DNA from: Lachnospiraceae bacterium UBA3287
GTDB taxonomy: Bacteria > Bacillota > Clostridia > Lachnospirales > Lachnospiraceae
Reading direction: 5' to 3'
Length of the DNA stretch: 29,044 nt
NCBI GenBank assembly: GCA_002362155.1
Contig: DETN01000104.1
Span: 33,595-62,638, forward strand
Shown: positions 1-7,579 of the stretch, in pieces
Layout: each line of letters starts with the position of its first letter
Numbering within the stretch: position 1 is the first letter of the stretch
The notes under the pieces: generated by a model
What the model was told of the DNA's origin: nothing
Database searches by the model: none
What the model saw: only the letters and a program-made list of their open reading frames with translations
Made by a program: the position numbers and the translations under genes

Positions 1-847
1 AGCAGATGGCCTTCCAGTCGTTGACAGTAGCGGTCTTAACGGTACGAAGGGTGGTTGCGATGGCCTTGAAGTTGGGATAGGTCCTGGCTGCCTCTGCGAC
101 CATCTTGTAGTAGCCGTCCAGATTCAGCTCCTTGAGGTTCTCGTCGTTTCCTTCGACCTGCAGGCCAAGGCATGCGGTAAAGTCTTCCTCGTTGCCGATC
201 ATGACGTCAACGTACTTTGCGACTTCCTTGTTGACTTCCTGAGCCTTGGCAAGGCCGCCGATGGCAGACCACATGGAAGGACGGTAGTTAAGGTCATAGG
301 ATACGATGGTGCCGTACTTCTTTGCAGCCTTGCATGCTGCGATAACGGTCTCGCAGGCCTGCTCGGAAAGAGCTGCATAGATGCCGCCTGTGTGGAGCCA
401 GCGTACGCCCAGAGTTCCGAAGATGTATTCGAAGTCGAAATCTTCGGGAGTAGCCTGGGAAATGGCAGTGTTGGCTCTGTCGGAGCAGCCTACTGCACCG
501 CGGATGCCGAAGCCTCTCTCGGTGAAGTTGAGGCCGTTGCGGCAGATACGGCCGATGCCGTCGGTCTTCTTCCAGTAGATCAGGTCTGTGGAAACGCCGC
601 CCTGCTCGATGAAATCCTTCATCAGTCTGCCGACTTCGTTGTCAGCGAAAGCGGTGATGACAGCTGTCTTCATGCCGAAGCACTTGTGCAGGCCGCGGAT
701 AACGTTGTATTCGCCGCCGCCTTCCCATGCGCGGAAGGATCTGGCTGTACGGATACGGCCCTCGCCGGGATCCAGACGGAGCATGACTTCGCCCAGGGAT
801 ACAGCATCAAAGGTACATTCGGATGCGGGTCTTAAATTCAGTTCCAT
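1..847 (-). CDS. kdgK: 2-keto-3-deoxygluconate kinase, PfkB family (3' end cut by window edge)
   Basis: The cytoplasmic sugar kinase is expected to phosphorylate 2-keto-3-deoxygluconate to KDPG with ATP. Translating the minus strand from the ATG at 847 gives 282 open codons to the edge, beginning MELNLRPASECTFDAVSLGE. Visible PfkB features are the N-terminal SLGEVMLRLDP strand, the glycine-rich substrate motif GGGEYNV and the GGVSTD segment. The C-terminal ATP/anion-hole motif (DTxGAGD in this family) lies outside the window, so roughly the last sixth is missing. An AGGAAA-type ribosome binding site precedes the ATG, and the gene follows eda by only 22 bases, so the two form an operon. KDG specificity is inferred from the aldolase partner and the KdgR-like operators; another ketose kinase remains possible. 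Confidence 0.85.
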   Translation of the reverse strand, partial: MELNLRPASECTFDAVSLGEVMLRLDPGEGRIRTARSFRAWEGGGEYNVIRGLHKCFGMKTAVITAFADNEVGRLMKDFIEQGGVSTDLIYWKKTDGIGRICRNGLNFTERGFGIRGAVGCSDRANTAISQATPEDFDFEYIFGTLGVRWLHTGGIYAALSEQACETVIAACKAAKKYGTIVSYDLNYRPSMWSAIGGLAKAQEVNKEVAKYVDVMIGNEEDFTACLGLQVEGNDENLKELNLDGYYKMVAEAARTYPNFKAIATTLRTVKTATVNDWKAIC

Positions 848-869
848 AATCTTTTTCCTTTCTTCCGGA

Positions 870-1508
870 TTAACCGCGGACTTCCTTAACGATATCAGCT
901 GCCTCTTTGACCAGCTTTGTGATCTCATCGAACTTGCCTGCTTCCACAAGGCTTCCCTTGACCATCCAGGAGCCGCCGCATGCAAGGATCTTGTCATACG
1001 CAAGATACTCTCTTACGTTCTTTGCGTTGATGCCGCCGGTGGGCATGAACTTCAGATTGACATAGGCTGCTGCCATAGCCTTGATGAAAGGAAGGCCGCC
1101 TGCGGGCTCTGCGGGGAAGAACTTGACAACGTCAAGACCCAGGGAAAGGGCTCTCTCAACGTCGGAAGGAGTGCATGTGCCGGGGCATACCGGAACGCCG
1201 CGGTTGATGCAGTACTGAACCACTTCGGGGTTGAGGCCGGGGGCGACAATGAACTTTGCGCCTGCATCGATGGCACGGTTTGCCTGATCAATGGTCAGAA
1301 CAGTGCCTGCGCCGACGAAGAGCTCCGGATACTCAGTGGACATGATGCGGATGGATTCTTCTGCCGCTGCGGTACGGAATGTGACCTCTGCGCAGGGAAG
1401 GCCGCCTTCGATCAGGGCCTTGGCCAGGGGAGCGGCATCCTTTGCATCGTTGAGTACGACTACGGGGATAATACCGATTTCACCGATTTTCTTTAAAACG
1501 TCATTCAT
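870..1508 (-). CDS. eda: KDPG/KHG aldolase
   Basis: Cytoplasmic class I aldolase that splits 2-keto-3-deoxy-6-phosphogluconate into pyruvate and glyceraldehyde-3-phosphate (family members also act on 4-hydroxy-2-oxoglutarate). The 212-residue length is normal. The Schiff-base lysine is K129 in VVKFFPAE, the general acid/base is E41 in EVTFRT, and the phosphate-binding GTCTPSD and PTGGIN loops are present at about 110-116 and 160-165. The ATG at 1508 has an AGGAGG site. It is the first gene of the eda-kdgK operon and lies downstream of a TTGACT/TATAAT promoter, with two copies of the palindromic operator between the transcription start and the gene. Together with kdgK it forms the lower half of hexuronate breakdown begun by uxuA and uxuB. 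Confidence 0.95.
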   Translation of the reverse strand: MNDVLKKIGEIGIIPVVVLNDAKDAAPLAKALIEGGLPCAEVTFRTAAAEESIRIMSTEYPELFVGAGTVLTIDQANRAIDAGAKFIVAPGLNPEVVQYCINRGVPVCPGTCTPSDVERALSLGLDVVKFFPAEPAGGLPFIKAMAAAYVNLKFMPTGGINAKNVREYLAYDKILACGGSWMVKGSLVEAGKFDEITKLVKEAADIVKEVRG

Positions 1509-1549
1509 TGTGTAACCTCCTGAAACTTACTTTTTCTATACCTTTGAAA

Positions 1550-1564
1550 TTTCACATTGTGAAA
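1550..1564. promoter_or_regulatory. KdgR/IclR-type operator copy 1
   Basis: TTTCACATTGTGAAA is an inverted repeat perfect except at the centre. It lies about 20-35 bases downstream of the predicted eda transcription start, a position suited to repression by roadblock. Related copies are at 1570-1584 and 1668-1682. Assignment to the neighbouring IclR protein is inferred from its position in the divergent control region. Confidence 0.7.
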
Positions 1565-1569
1565 CCTCT

Positions 1570-1584
1570 TTTCATATCGTGGAA
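1570..1584. promoter_or_regulatory. KdgR/IclR-type operator copy 2 (degenerate)
   Basis: TTTCATATCGTGGAA matches the other two copies with one change in each half. It overlaps the expected start site of the minus-strand eda promoter, and its centre is 20 bases (about two helical turns) from copy 1, which would favour cooperative binding. Confidence 0.55.
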
Positions 1585-1592
1585 CAATTATC

Positions 1593-1620
1593 ATTATAAA
1601 GAAATCTGAAAAAAAGTCAA
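1593..1620 (-). promoter_or_regulatory. Promoter of the eda-kdgK operon
   Basis: On the minus strand TTGACT (1620-1615) is followed after 16 bases by TATAAT (1598-1593), a near-consensus sigma-A promoter. The transcription start would fall near 1586, at operator copy 2. Confidence 0.75.
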
Positions 1621-1621
1621 T

Positions 1622-1636
1622 AAGAAGCGCTTACAT
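1622..1636. promoter_or_regulatory. cre-like site (CcpA)
   Basis: On the minus strand the stretch reads ATGTAAGCGCTTCTT, which fits the catabolite-responsive element consensus WTGNAANCGNWNNCW with one clear mismatch. It lies just upstream of the -35 of eda and between the two divergent promoters, so catabolite control of both units is plausible. This is inferred from sequence only. Confidence 0.45.
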
Positions 1637-1639
1637 TAT

Positions 1640-1668
1640 TTGTTTTTCTTCTCTTTTTATGATAAAAT
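1640..1668 (+). promoter_or_regulatory. Promoter of the iclR gene
   Basis: TTGTTT (1640-1645), a 17-base spacer and TAAAAT (1663-1668). The third operator copy begins on the last base of the -10 box, so bound regulator would cover the start site, implying autorepression. Confidence 0.6.
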
Positions 1669-1682
1669 TTCACATCGTGAAA
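1668..1682. promoter_or_regulatory. KdgR/IclR-type operator copy 3
   Basis: TTTCACATCGTGAAA is the cleanest copy of the palindrome. It overlaps the start site of the iclR promoter and ends 28 bases before the iclR ATG. Confidence 0.7.
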
Positions 1683-1710
1683 TACAAAAGGCAGAAAGCG
1701 AGATTTTCCA

Positions 1711-2496
1711 ATGGAAGAAAAGAATCCCATCCAGGTGGCAGACAGGCTGTTCCACGTGCTGGAACTGCTGGCAGACCAGGGCCCCATGCAGCTCATGGAT
1801 ATCGCATCGGAAGAAGAACTGAATAAGACCACCGCCTTCCGGGTCCTCAGATCCCTCATGCATCTGGGCTATGTCCGTCAGGACCCCTCCGACGGAAGAT
1901 ATTCCCTGACCTTCCGGATCGTGGGGCTGGCCGACAAGGTCAGAGAGCAGACCGATATGATCGGTTTCCTCCATCCCTATCTGGAAGAACTCTCCGGACA
2001 GATCCGGGAGACCATCCACCTGGTCATGCTGGAGGAATCCTTCTCTCCCGACACCGATACAGAGGCCACCTACGTGGATAAGGTGGAATCTCCCTACAAC
2101 GCCGTCCGTATGGTCTCCCGAGTGGGCGGCCGGATCCCTCTCTACTGCTCCGGCGTGGGCAAGGCCCTTCTGGCCGATATGAGTGACGATCAGATCCGCA
2201 GGATCTGGGACAACTCCGATATTAAGAAGATCACCGACTATACCATTACCGATTTAGGCAGCCTGATGAAGATCATAGGCCAGGTCCGGAAAAATGGCTA
2301 TGCCCTGGACAACGAGGAGAACGAGATCGGGGTCCGCTGCGTGGCGGCCGCCCTTCCTCCCATTCCGGGCAGAGGCCGCTTTGCCTTCAGCATTTCCGCT
2401 CCCGCATCCCGCATGGACGATGAGCGGATCCTGGAAGTGGCAGGGAGCCTGCTCCGGATCAGGGACAGGATCACCCAGGAGCTGCGGATCGGATGA
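1711..2496 (+). CDS. kdgR: IclR-family regulator, probable KdgR
   Basis: DNA-binding regulator of 261 residues, a normal IclR length. An N-terminal winged helix-turn-helix (about 8-65, with TTAFRVLRSLMHLGYV as the recognition part) is followed by the IclR effector domain (about 80-258), including the conserved stretches RIPLYCSGVGKALLA, ENEIGVRCVAAALP and FAFSISAPASRM. It is divergent from eda-kdgK and separated by a region with three copies of one palindrome, so it probably represses eda-kdgK and itself until KDG or a related intermediate binds. The KdgR name follows from this context; the effector is not shown by sequence. The ribosome binding site before the ATG is weak (AGAAAGCGAG). The gene ends 76 bases before a strong hairpin shared with the convergent nhaC. 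Confidence 0.85.
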   Translation: MEEKNPIQVADRLFHVLELLADQGPMQLMDIASEEELNKTTAFRVLRSLMHLGYVRQDPSDGRYSLTFRIVGLADKVREQTDMIGFLHPYLEELSGQIRETIHLVMLEESFSPDTDTEATYVDKVESPYNAVRMVSRVGGRIPLYCSGVGKALLADMSDDQIRRIWDNSDIKKITDYTITDLGSLMKIIGQVRKNGYALDNEENEIGVRCVAAALPPIPGRGRFAFSISAPASRMDDERILEVAGSLLRIRDRITQELRIG

Positions 2497-2572
2497 CGGC
2501 CCAAAGAAAAAGGGTTCGAAAATGAAACGATTCATGACTGAATCATAAAAAAGATGCGCTGTTCAATTAAGA

Positions 2573-2610
2573 AGCCGGCTCAGGTCACCTTCATGTGACC
2601 TGAGCCGGCT
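2573..2610. terminator. Bidirectional terminator between iclR and nhaC
   Basis: A perfect 16-base stem (2573-2588 with 2595-2610) and a six-base loop CTTCAT. T-rich stretches follow on both strands (GTTCTTTTCC on plus, TTCTTAATTG on minus), which fits the convergent genes on either side. Confidence 0.85.
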
Positions 2611-2639
2611 GTTCTTTTCCGGATCTTTTCGTCCGGTCA

Positions 2640-4124
2640 TTATTCCCAGCTGCTTAAAAGAAGAATGGCGCCCACAAGAAGCGCTGCGGAGATAAGGAGA
2701 GGGATCCAGGGGGAGAGCATAAAGCCTGCAGCCAGGTAGCCCACAGCGCAGTCTGCGGCCACAAGGGTGGCGTAGGGGAGCTGGGTCTCCACATGGCGGA
2801 TGTGGACACAGTCCGCCCCGGTGGATGCCAGGATGGTGGTGTCCGAAATGGGTGAACAGTGGTCTCCGTAAACGGACCCGGCCAGAGTGGCGCCCAGCGC
2901 CGGGATCAGGTATACGCCCGCCCCTTCCGTTTCACAGATCATGGCGACGATAGGGATCAGCATGCCGAAGGTACCCCAGGAGGTGCCCATGGAAAAGCTC
3001 ATCAGGGCGGCAATGATAAAGATCAGCACCGGCAGAAAGCCCAGAGGCAGCTGGGAAGAACTGACAAAGCCGGAGATGAAAAGGCCCGTACCGATCAGCT
3101 GGCGGCAGACCCCTCCCAGGCTCCAGGACAGGATCAGGATCAGCATGGGGGGTACGATGTTGCTGATGCCTCCCACGATGCATTCGATAAACTCTCTGGG
3201 AGTCATCAGACGGCGGGGCAGATACAGGGCCATGGCTGTGATCAGGCCTGCAAAGGCGCCCAGCGACAGACCCGCTGTAGGATTATAGCCGATGGCTTCC
3301 GAGAAGCTGACTCCCCGGAAGAAACCGCCCACGTAGGCCATGCCCAGGATGGCGCAGATGATCAGGACCAGGATGGGAAGGACCAGGTCGATCACATGCC
3401 CTTTCGTTTCTTCCCGTGAAGATGCATCCTCTTCCTGAGGGGCGCGCCGCACGGCTTCTTCCTCCGCCTTTTTCATGGGGCCGAAGTCCCTGCCCGTAAA
3501 GGCGATAAAGAAGACCATGAGGATGGTAAGCAGAGCGTAAAGGTTGTAGGGGATGGTGGCAAGAAAGGCGTGAAAGCCTTCCGTTTCGCTGACTTCACTG
3601 GCCACGGCCACGGCCCAGCTGGATACCGGTGCAATGATGCAGACGGGGGCCGCGGTAGCGTCGATGATATAGGCCAGCTTTTCCCGGGAAATGTGCAGGC
3701 GGTCGGTAACGGGCCGCATGACCGTTCCCACGGTCAGGCAGTTGAAACCATCGTCGATAAAGATCAGGATGCCCAGGAAGGACGTGGCAAAGGCTGCCGC
3801 CCTCTTGCTCTTTAAGCGCTTCTCCACCCACCTTCCGTAGGCCTGGCTTCCGCCGGACTTAGAGACCAGGGAGACTACGGCCCATAAAAGGGCCAGAAAG
3901 ATGATCATGTAGGAATTGTCCGATATCTTGGCGCTCATCATGTCAAAGGTCATGGCGGCAGCGGAAATGACGGATCCGCCGCTGAAGGCCGCATAGATCA
4001 GCATGCCCGATCCGATCCCGATGAAAAGGGAGGAATAGACCTCCTTGGTCAGAAGGGCCAGGGCGATGGCGATGATGGGCGGCAGAATGGAGAGCCAGCC
4101 TGTTTCAATCATGGTAAATTCCAT
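2640..4124 (-). CDS. nhaC: Na+/H+ antiporter, NhaC family
   Basis: Integral membrane protein of 494 residues with about a dozen hydrophobic segments. The signature GDHCSPISDTTILASTGADC followed by HIRHVETQLPYA in the C-terminal third is typical of the NhaC family, which exchanges Na+ for H+, and in some members malate/lactate or other organic anions. The start at 4124 (MEFTMIETGW) is chosen because GAGGAG lies seven bases upstream; the frame stays open further but has no ribosome binding site. It has its own promoter and is separated from uxuB by a hairpin. Its place within a uronate locus suggests either ion balance for Na+-coupled uronate uptake or an organic-anion exchange role; neither can be decided from sequence. 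Confidence 0.85.
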   Translation of the reverse strand: MEFTMIETGWLSILPPIIAIALALLTKEVYSSLFIGIGSGMLIYAAFSGGSVISAAAMTFDMMSAKISDNSYMIIFLALLWAVVSLVSKSGGSQAYGRWVEKRLKSKRAAAFATSFLGILIFIDDGFNCLTVGTVMRPVTDRLHISREKLAYIIDATAAPVCIIAPVSSWAVAVASEVSETEGFHAFLATIPYNLYALLTILMVFFIAFTGRDFGPMKKAEEEAVRRAPQEEDASSREETKGHVIDLVLPILVLIICAILGMAYVGGFFRGVSFSEAIGYNPTAGLSLGAFAGLITAMALYLPRRLMTPREFIECIVGGISNIVPPMLILILSWSLGGVCRQLIGTGLFISGFVSSSQLPLGFLPVLIFIIAALMSFSMGTSWGTFGMLIPIVAMICETEGAGVYLIPALGATLAGSVYGDHCSPISDTTILASTGADCVHIRHVETQLPYATLVAADCAVGYLAAGFMLSPWIPLLISAALLVGAILLLSSWE

Positions 4125-4160
4125 AAACATACTCCTCGTCATACAGACAGATTTTCCCCG

Positions 4161-4177
4161 GCCGGTCCGGGACCGGC
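4161..4177. promoter_or_regulatory. Perfect 17-base palindrome in the nhaC leader
   Basis: GCCGGTCCGGGACCGGC is a perfect inverted repeat with a one-base centre, lying in the untranslated leader between the nhaC promoter and its ribosome binding site. Its core CCGGTCC also occurs in the terminator stem at 4290-4332. It may be an operator or a leader hairpin; nothing identifies a partner. Confidence 0.35.
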
Positions 4178-4193
4178 TGACGGGAATACAACT

Positions 4194-4222
4194 ACTATAG
4201 CATGCTTTCCCGTTGCACACAA
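4194..4222 (-). promoter_or_regulatory. Promoter of nhaC
   Basis: Minus strand TTGTGT (4222-4217), 17 bases, TATAGT (4199-4194). It lies about 70 bases upstream of the chosen nhaC ATG. Confidence 0.55.
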
Positions 4223-4289
4223 TTAGATTGTGCCTGTTTTGTCATAGGGGATTAAAGGATTAAAGCATTAAAGCAGGCAGGCCGGAAAA

Positions 4290-4332
4290 GCGGCCGGTCC
4301 GGACGCTTTTGAAAGGGTTCCGGACCGGCCGC
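4290..4332 (-). terminator. Terminator-like hairpin after uxuB
   Basis: A 14-base GC-rich stem (4290-4303 with 4319-4332) and a 15-base loop. On the minus strand it is followed by a short CTTTT run, so it probably ends the uxuA-uxuB transcript before nhaC. The T-tract is weak. Confidence 0.55.
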
Positions 4333-4364
4333 AGGGGGCTTGTCTGTATTCTTATATTAAGTCC

Positions 4365-5210
4365 TTAGACTCCCGAATATGCCGCGAAGCCTGCATCGAT
4401 GGGAAGGACCACGCCGGTGATGGCGCTGGCAGCCTTTTCGTCACAGAGGAAGAAGACGCCGCCCAGAAGCTCCTCGCTGTCCACGAAACGGTTCATGGGA
4501 GTATTGCTCAGGATCTTGTGGCTTCTGGCAGTGGGAGTACCGTCCTCGTTGAAGAGAAGGGCTCTGTTCTGGTTGGATACCAGGAAGCCGGGAGCGATGG
4601 CGTTGCAGCGGATACCGGTGCCTGCGAAGTGGGTGGCCAGCCACTGGGTAAAGTTGCTGATGCCTGCCTTGGCGGCGGAATAAGCCGGGATCTTGGTCAG
4701 AGGTGTGTAGGCATTCATGGAGGAAATGTTCAGAATGCTTCCCTTTCCTGCGGCCACCATGTCTTTTGCGAAGACCTGGGTAGGGATCAGGGTTCCCTGG
4801 AAGTTGAGCTTGAAGACGAAATCAACGCCGGATGCGTCCAGATCGAAGAAGGTCTTCTGGCCTTCCTTTGCCTCATGCTGGTACTCGTTGTCTGTGGTAG
4901 CGCGGGGATTGTTGCCGCCGGCGCCGTTGACCAGGATGTCGCAGGGACCCAGGTCAGAGAGGACCTGCTTATGCACTTCTTCCAGAAGAGCTCCGTCCAG
5001 GACGTTTGCCTTGTAAGGTCTGCAGATGAAGCCTTCGGCTTCGATCTCGGAAGAGAGCTTTTTCACTGCGTCTTCGTTCAGATCCAGGGCTGCTACCTTT
5101 GCGCCTGCCTGGGCGAAGGCCCTTGCCATGGTGCCGCACAGGACGCCGCCTGCGCCTGTGATCACTACTACCTTGCCTGTAAAATCAATATTTAAAGGGA
5201 GATTCATCAT
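4365..5210 (-). CDS. uxuB: SDR-type D-mannonate oxidoreductase (fructuronate reductase)
   Basis: Predicted to reduce D-fructuronate to D-mannonate with NAD(P)H in the cytoplasm. This is the short-chain dehydrogenase form found in Firmicutes (B. subtilis YjmF type), not the long-chain E. coli UxuB. The 281-residue protein has the nucleotide loop TGAGGVLCG (18-26), an NGAGG motif in place of NNAG, and the catalytic serine in NISSMNAY with the Tyr/Lys pair in AYSAAKAG. The start at 5210 (MMNLPL) gives ten bases to a perfect AGGAGG; an upstream in-frame ATG would sit one base from it. It lies 26 bases after uxuA on the same strand, so the two are co-transcribed. Specificity rests mainly on this pairing. 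Confidence 0.88.
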   Translation of the reverse strand: MMNLPLNIDFTGKVVVITGAGGVLCGTMARAFAQAGAKVAALDLNEDAVKKLSSEIEAEGFICRPYKANVLDGALLEEVHKQVLSDLGPCDILVNGAGGNNPRATTDNEYQHEAKEGQKTFFDLDASGVDFVFKLNFQGTLIPTQVFAKDMVAAGKGSILNISSMNAYTPLTKIPAYSAAKAGISNFTQWLATHFAGTGIRCNAIAPGFLVSNQNRALLFNEDGTPTARSHKILSNTPMNRFVDSEELLGGVFFLCDEKAASAITGVVLPIDAGFAAYSGV

Positions 5211-5236
5211 TTTTACCATTCCTCCTGTTTCTTTGC

Positions 5237-6328
5237 TTATGCCTTTCCTTCCAGTCTGTCCAGAGTATCCCATACGCCCAGCATGTACTGTACGCCGAGG
5301 GCTCTGTCATATTTGCCGTAACCGGGACGGCAGGTTCCGGGGCCTTCCTCCCAGAGCTGACGGCCGTGGTCGGGACGGATGTATCCGTCGTAGCCGCAGT
5401 CATGGTATGCCCGGAGCACTTCGATGATGCCTGTGTCGCCGCAGCAGTCGCGGTGGGCTGCCTCGGAGAAGTCGCCGTTGGGGAAGTGCTTGATGTTGCG
5501 GATGTGGCCGAAAGCGATGCGGTCGCAGTGCTTTCTGACGATCTCCGCGCAGTTGTTATTGGGGTTCGCGTTCAGGGAACCTGTGCACAGGGTCAGACAG
5601 TTGTGGGGATCGTCCACCATCTTCAGGAACCTGTCGCAGGCGGCCTCGTCTACCAGCAGACGGGGCAGACCGAAGATATCCCACGGCGGATCGTCCATGT
5701 GGATGGCCATCTTGATGTCGGCCTCCTTGCAGGCGGGCATAATGGCTTCCAGGAAATACTTCAGGTTGTCCCAGAGCATCTCCTTGGTGACAGGCGCATA
5801 GGCCTTGAAGAGCTCGTCCAGCTTCGCCATACGCTCGGGCTCCCAGCCGGGGAAGGTCATGTTGTACTTCTCGGTGAAGCTCATGATGTAATCGGCCATG
5901 GCCTTGTAGTCTTCCTGGATCATGTCCTTCTGATAGAAAAGGGCGGTGGAGCCGTCTCCCACGGGGTGGAAGAGATCGGTCCTGGTCCAGTCGAAGATGG
6001 GCATGAAGTTGTAGCAGATGACCTTGACTCCGAACTTGCCCAGATTCAGGATACACTGCTTGTAGTTTTCGATGAGGGCGTCTCTGGTGGGAAGGCCGAT
6101 CTTGATATCGTCGTGGACGTTGACGGATTCGACTACCTCGGCGTCAAAGCCGTAGGCATGGATCTGATCCACTACCTCTTTGATCTCCTCTTCTTCCCAG
6201 ATTTCGCCGGGCATCTTGTGGTGCAGGGCCCAGACGATGCTTGTCACGCCGGGGATCTGCTTAATGTCGGCCAGGGTAATGGGGTCGTTTCCTTCCCCGT
6301 ACCAGCGCCATCCCATTTTCATTGCCAT
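5237..6328 (-). CDS. uxuA: Mannonate dehydratase
   Basis: Cytoplasmic metal-dependent (Fe2+/Mn2+) lyase that dehydrates D-mannonate to 2-keto-3-deoxygluconate. The 363-residue length and TIM-barrel family features fit: MGWRWYGEGNDP at the N-terminus, IVWALHH near residue 33, VHDDIKIGLPTRD, the IHMDDPPWDIFGLPR loop, the CTGSLNANPNNN stretch and the C-terminal IRPDHGRQ. The Cys/His/Asp residues in these motifs match the usual metal site. The ATG at 6328 has AAGGAGG seven bases upstream. First gene of the uxuA-uxuB unit, divergent from an AraC-family gene that is its probable activator. No clear sigma-A -35 box was found upstream, which suits an activator-dependent promoter. Confidence 0.95.
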   Translation of the reverse strand: MAMKMGWRWYGEGNDPITLADIKQIPGVTSIVWALHHKMPGEIWEEEEIKEVVDQIHAYGFDAEVVESVNVHDDIKIGLPTRDALIENYKQCILNLGKFGVKVICYNFMPIFDWTRTDLFHPVGDGSTALFYQKDMIQEDYKAMADYIMSFTEKYNMTFPGWEPERMAKLDELFKAYAPVTKEMLWDNLKYFLEAIMPACKEADIKMAIHMDDPPWDIFGLPRLLVDEAACDRFLKMVDDPHNCLTLCTGSLNANPNNNCAEIVRKHCDRIAFGHIRNIKHFPNGDFSEAAHRDCCGDTGIIEVLRAYHDCGYDGYIRPDHGRQLWEEGPGTCRPGYGKYDRALGVQYMLGVWDTLDRLEGKA

Positions 6329-6670
6329 ACGGTAACCTCCTTGTTGTATGTGCTTTACCCTACATCCTTATCATAGACTATGGGGCAGGAATGCGCATGG
6401 TTTATCTGCTCCAAAAATATGGTAATTCTTCGCCTATTTATACCTGAATGCTTTGGCGCTGTCTCCGCCCCTGTCCCTCTGCGGACAAAATTCAGGCAAA
6501 GACTCCCCCGGTTTTCCCGGAGACTCCGGACAGGCAGGGACAGATGCGCCATGGCAGATTTACCACATGCCTTCAGGGGAAGCGGCGGAGGATTTGTCCC
6601 TTGCGGGGAGGGCCGCCATCTCCTACTATAAAAGGCAGGAAGGGGAAGCCCTTTCCGGAAGGAGGTTCTT
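6329..6670. promoter_or_regulatory. Divergent control region between uxuA and the AraC-family gene
   Basis: 342 non-coding bases. On the plus side TTGCGG (6601-6606), 17 bases, TACTAT (6624-6629) is a plausible promoter for the AraC gene. On the minus side only a weak -10 (TATGAT near 6367-6372) with no good -35 is visible. The middle is GC-rich with short inverted repeats (for example CCCGG-TTTT-CCCGG near 6508-6522). No clear repeated AraC half-site was found. Confidence 0.5.
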
Positions 6671-7534
6671 ATGGTCAGCCGCAGAGAGAAGTTCGAGGCC
6701 AGGCAGTATATGGTGAATCCTTACTTTGAGTTCCACCACTATTATGATGAAGAGCCCCTGTCGGTCCCTCTCCACCAGCATACCTTTTACGAGCTTTATT
6801 TCTTTATTTCGGGCAACGTGTCCTACCATATCGAGGGCAAGGATTACCACCTGGAGCCCGGAGATATCCTCATCACCGATGACATGGATATCCACGGCCC
6901 GGTCATCATGCCCGGCCTCCCCTACGAACGGATCGTGATCTGGCTCTCCCCGGAGTTTTTTGACGCCCTGGAACCCCTGGGCACCCCTTTCAGGGACTTT
7001 TTCATAAAGACCGCCTCCCGGGACTACCGTCTGATCCGGCCGGATCCCCTTACCAGCCGCCGCCTCATGGACCTGTGCGGCCAGATCTCCGATTTCAAGC
7101 ACGACCAGGCCTTCGGAGGACAGGCCCTGTACGGAGCCAGCCTGATCGAACTTCTGGCCTATCTGGGCAGGGCTGTCCAGGAGACTCCCGACCTGGCCAT
7201 GCCGGATGTGACGGAGGACGAGCGGATCAACCATGTACTGGACTATATCAACGCCCACCTGACGGAAGACCTGACCCTGAAGGAGATCTCGGAGGCTTTC
7301 TACATAAGCGACAAGTATCTGTGCCGCCGCTTCAGGAAGTACACGGGGTTGTCTGTCTACCGCTATATCACCAAAAAAAGGCTGATCACCGCCCGGAACA
7401 TGATCCGGGACGGGGTCCCTGTACTGACCGCCTGCATGGACAGCGGCTTTAACGATTATTCCAACTTTCTGAAGGTCTTCAAGCGGGAGTTCGGCCATCT
7501 GCCCAGCCTGCTGAAGGAAAAAGGCTTCGAATAA
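6671..7534 (+). CDS. AraC-family transcriptional regulator with cupin sensor domain
   Basis: 287 residues. The N-terminal cupin-like sensor (about 15-130) has the H35-x-H37-xxx-E41 pattern in LHQHTFYELYFF and the LEPGDILITDDMDIHG strand. The C-terminal AraC DNA-binding domain (about 185-285) has two helix-turn-helix units: LTLKEISEAFYISDKYLCRRFRKYTG and the GFNDYSNFLKVFKREFGHLP signature. The ATG has AAGGAGG in front of it. It is divergent from uxuA, so it probably activates uxuA-uxuB in response to a uronate or intermediate. That gives this pathway a second regulator besides the IclR protein. The stop codon lies inside the terminator stem shared with the next, convergent gene. Confidence 0.88.
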   Translation: MVSRREKFEARQYMVNPYFEFHHYYDEEPLSVPLHQHTFYELYFFISGNVSYHIEGKDYHLEPGDILITDDMDIHGPVIMPGLPYERIVIWLSPEFFDALEPLGTPFRDFFIKTASRDYRLIRPDPLTSRRLMDLCGQISDFKHDQAFGGQALYGASLIELLAYLGRAVQETPDLAMPDVTEDERINHVLDYINAHLTEDLTLKEISEAFYISDKYLCRRFRKYTGLSVYRYITKKRLITARNMIRDGVPVLTACMDSGFNDYSNFLKVFKREFGHLPSLLKEKGFE

Positions 7535-7579
7535 AAAGATATCCTCCCGGTACAAGTGACCATGGGAGGATATCTTTTT
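7533..7579. terminator. Bidirectional terminator overlapping two stop codons
   Basis: Stem of 16 bases (7533-7548 with 7564-7579) with a 15-base loop. The stem ends in A5 and T5, so each strand has its own U-tract. The TAA of the AraC gene (7532-7534) and the TAA of the convergent MATE gene (7580-7578) are built into its two feet. Confidence 0.88.

Noticed and set aside
4161..4332. Pair of CCGGTCC palindromes as a mobile repeat
   Set aside because: Only the 7-base core is shared between the leader palindrome and the terminator stem, which is easily met by chance in GC-rich sequence.
5366..6376. Plus-strand open frame of 336 codons opposite uxuA
   Set aside because: Shadow of a highly conserved gene; composition Val/Gly/Asp/His-rich without motifs.
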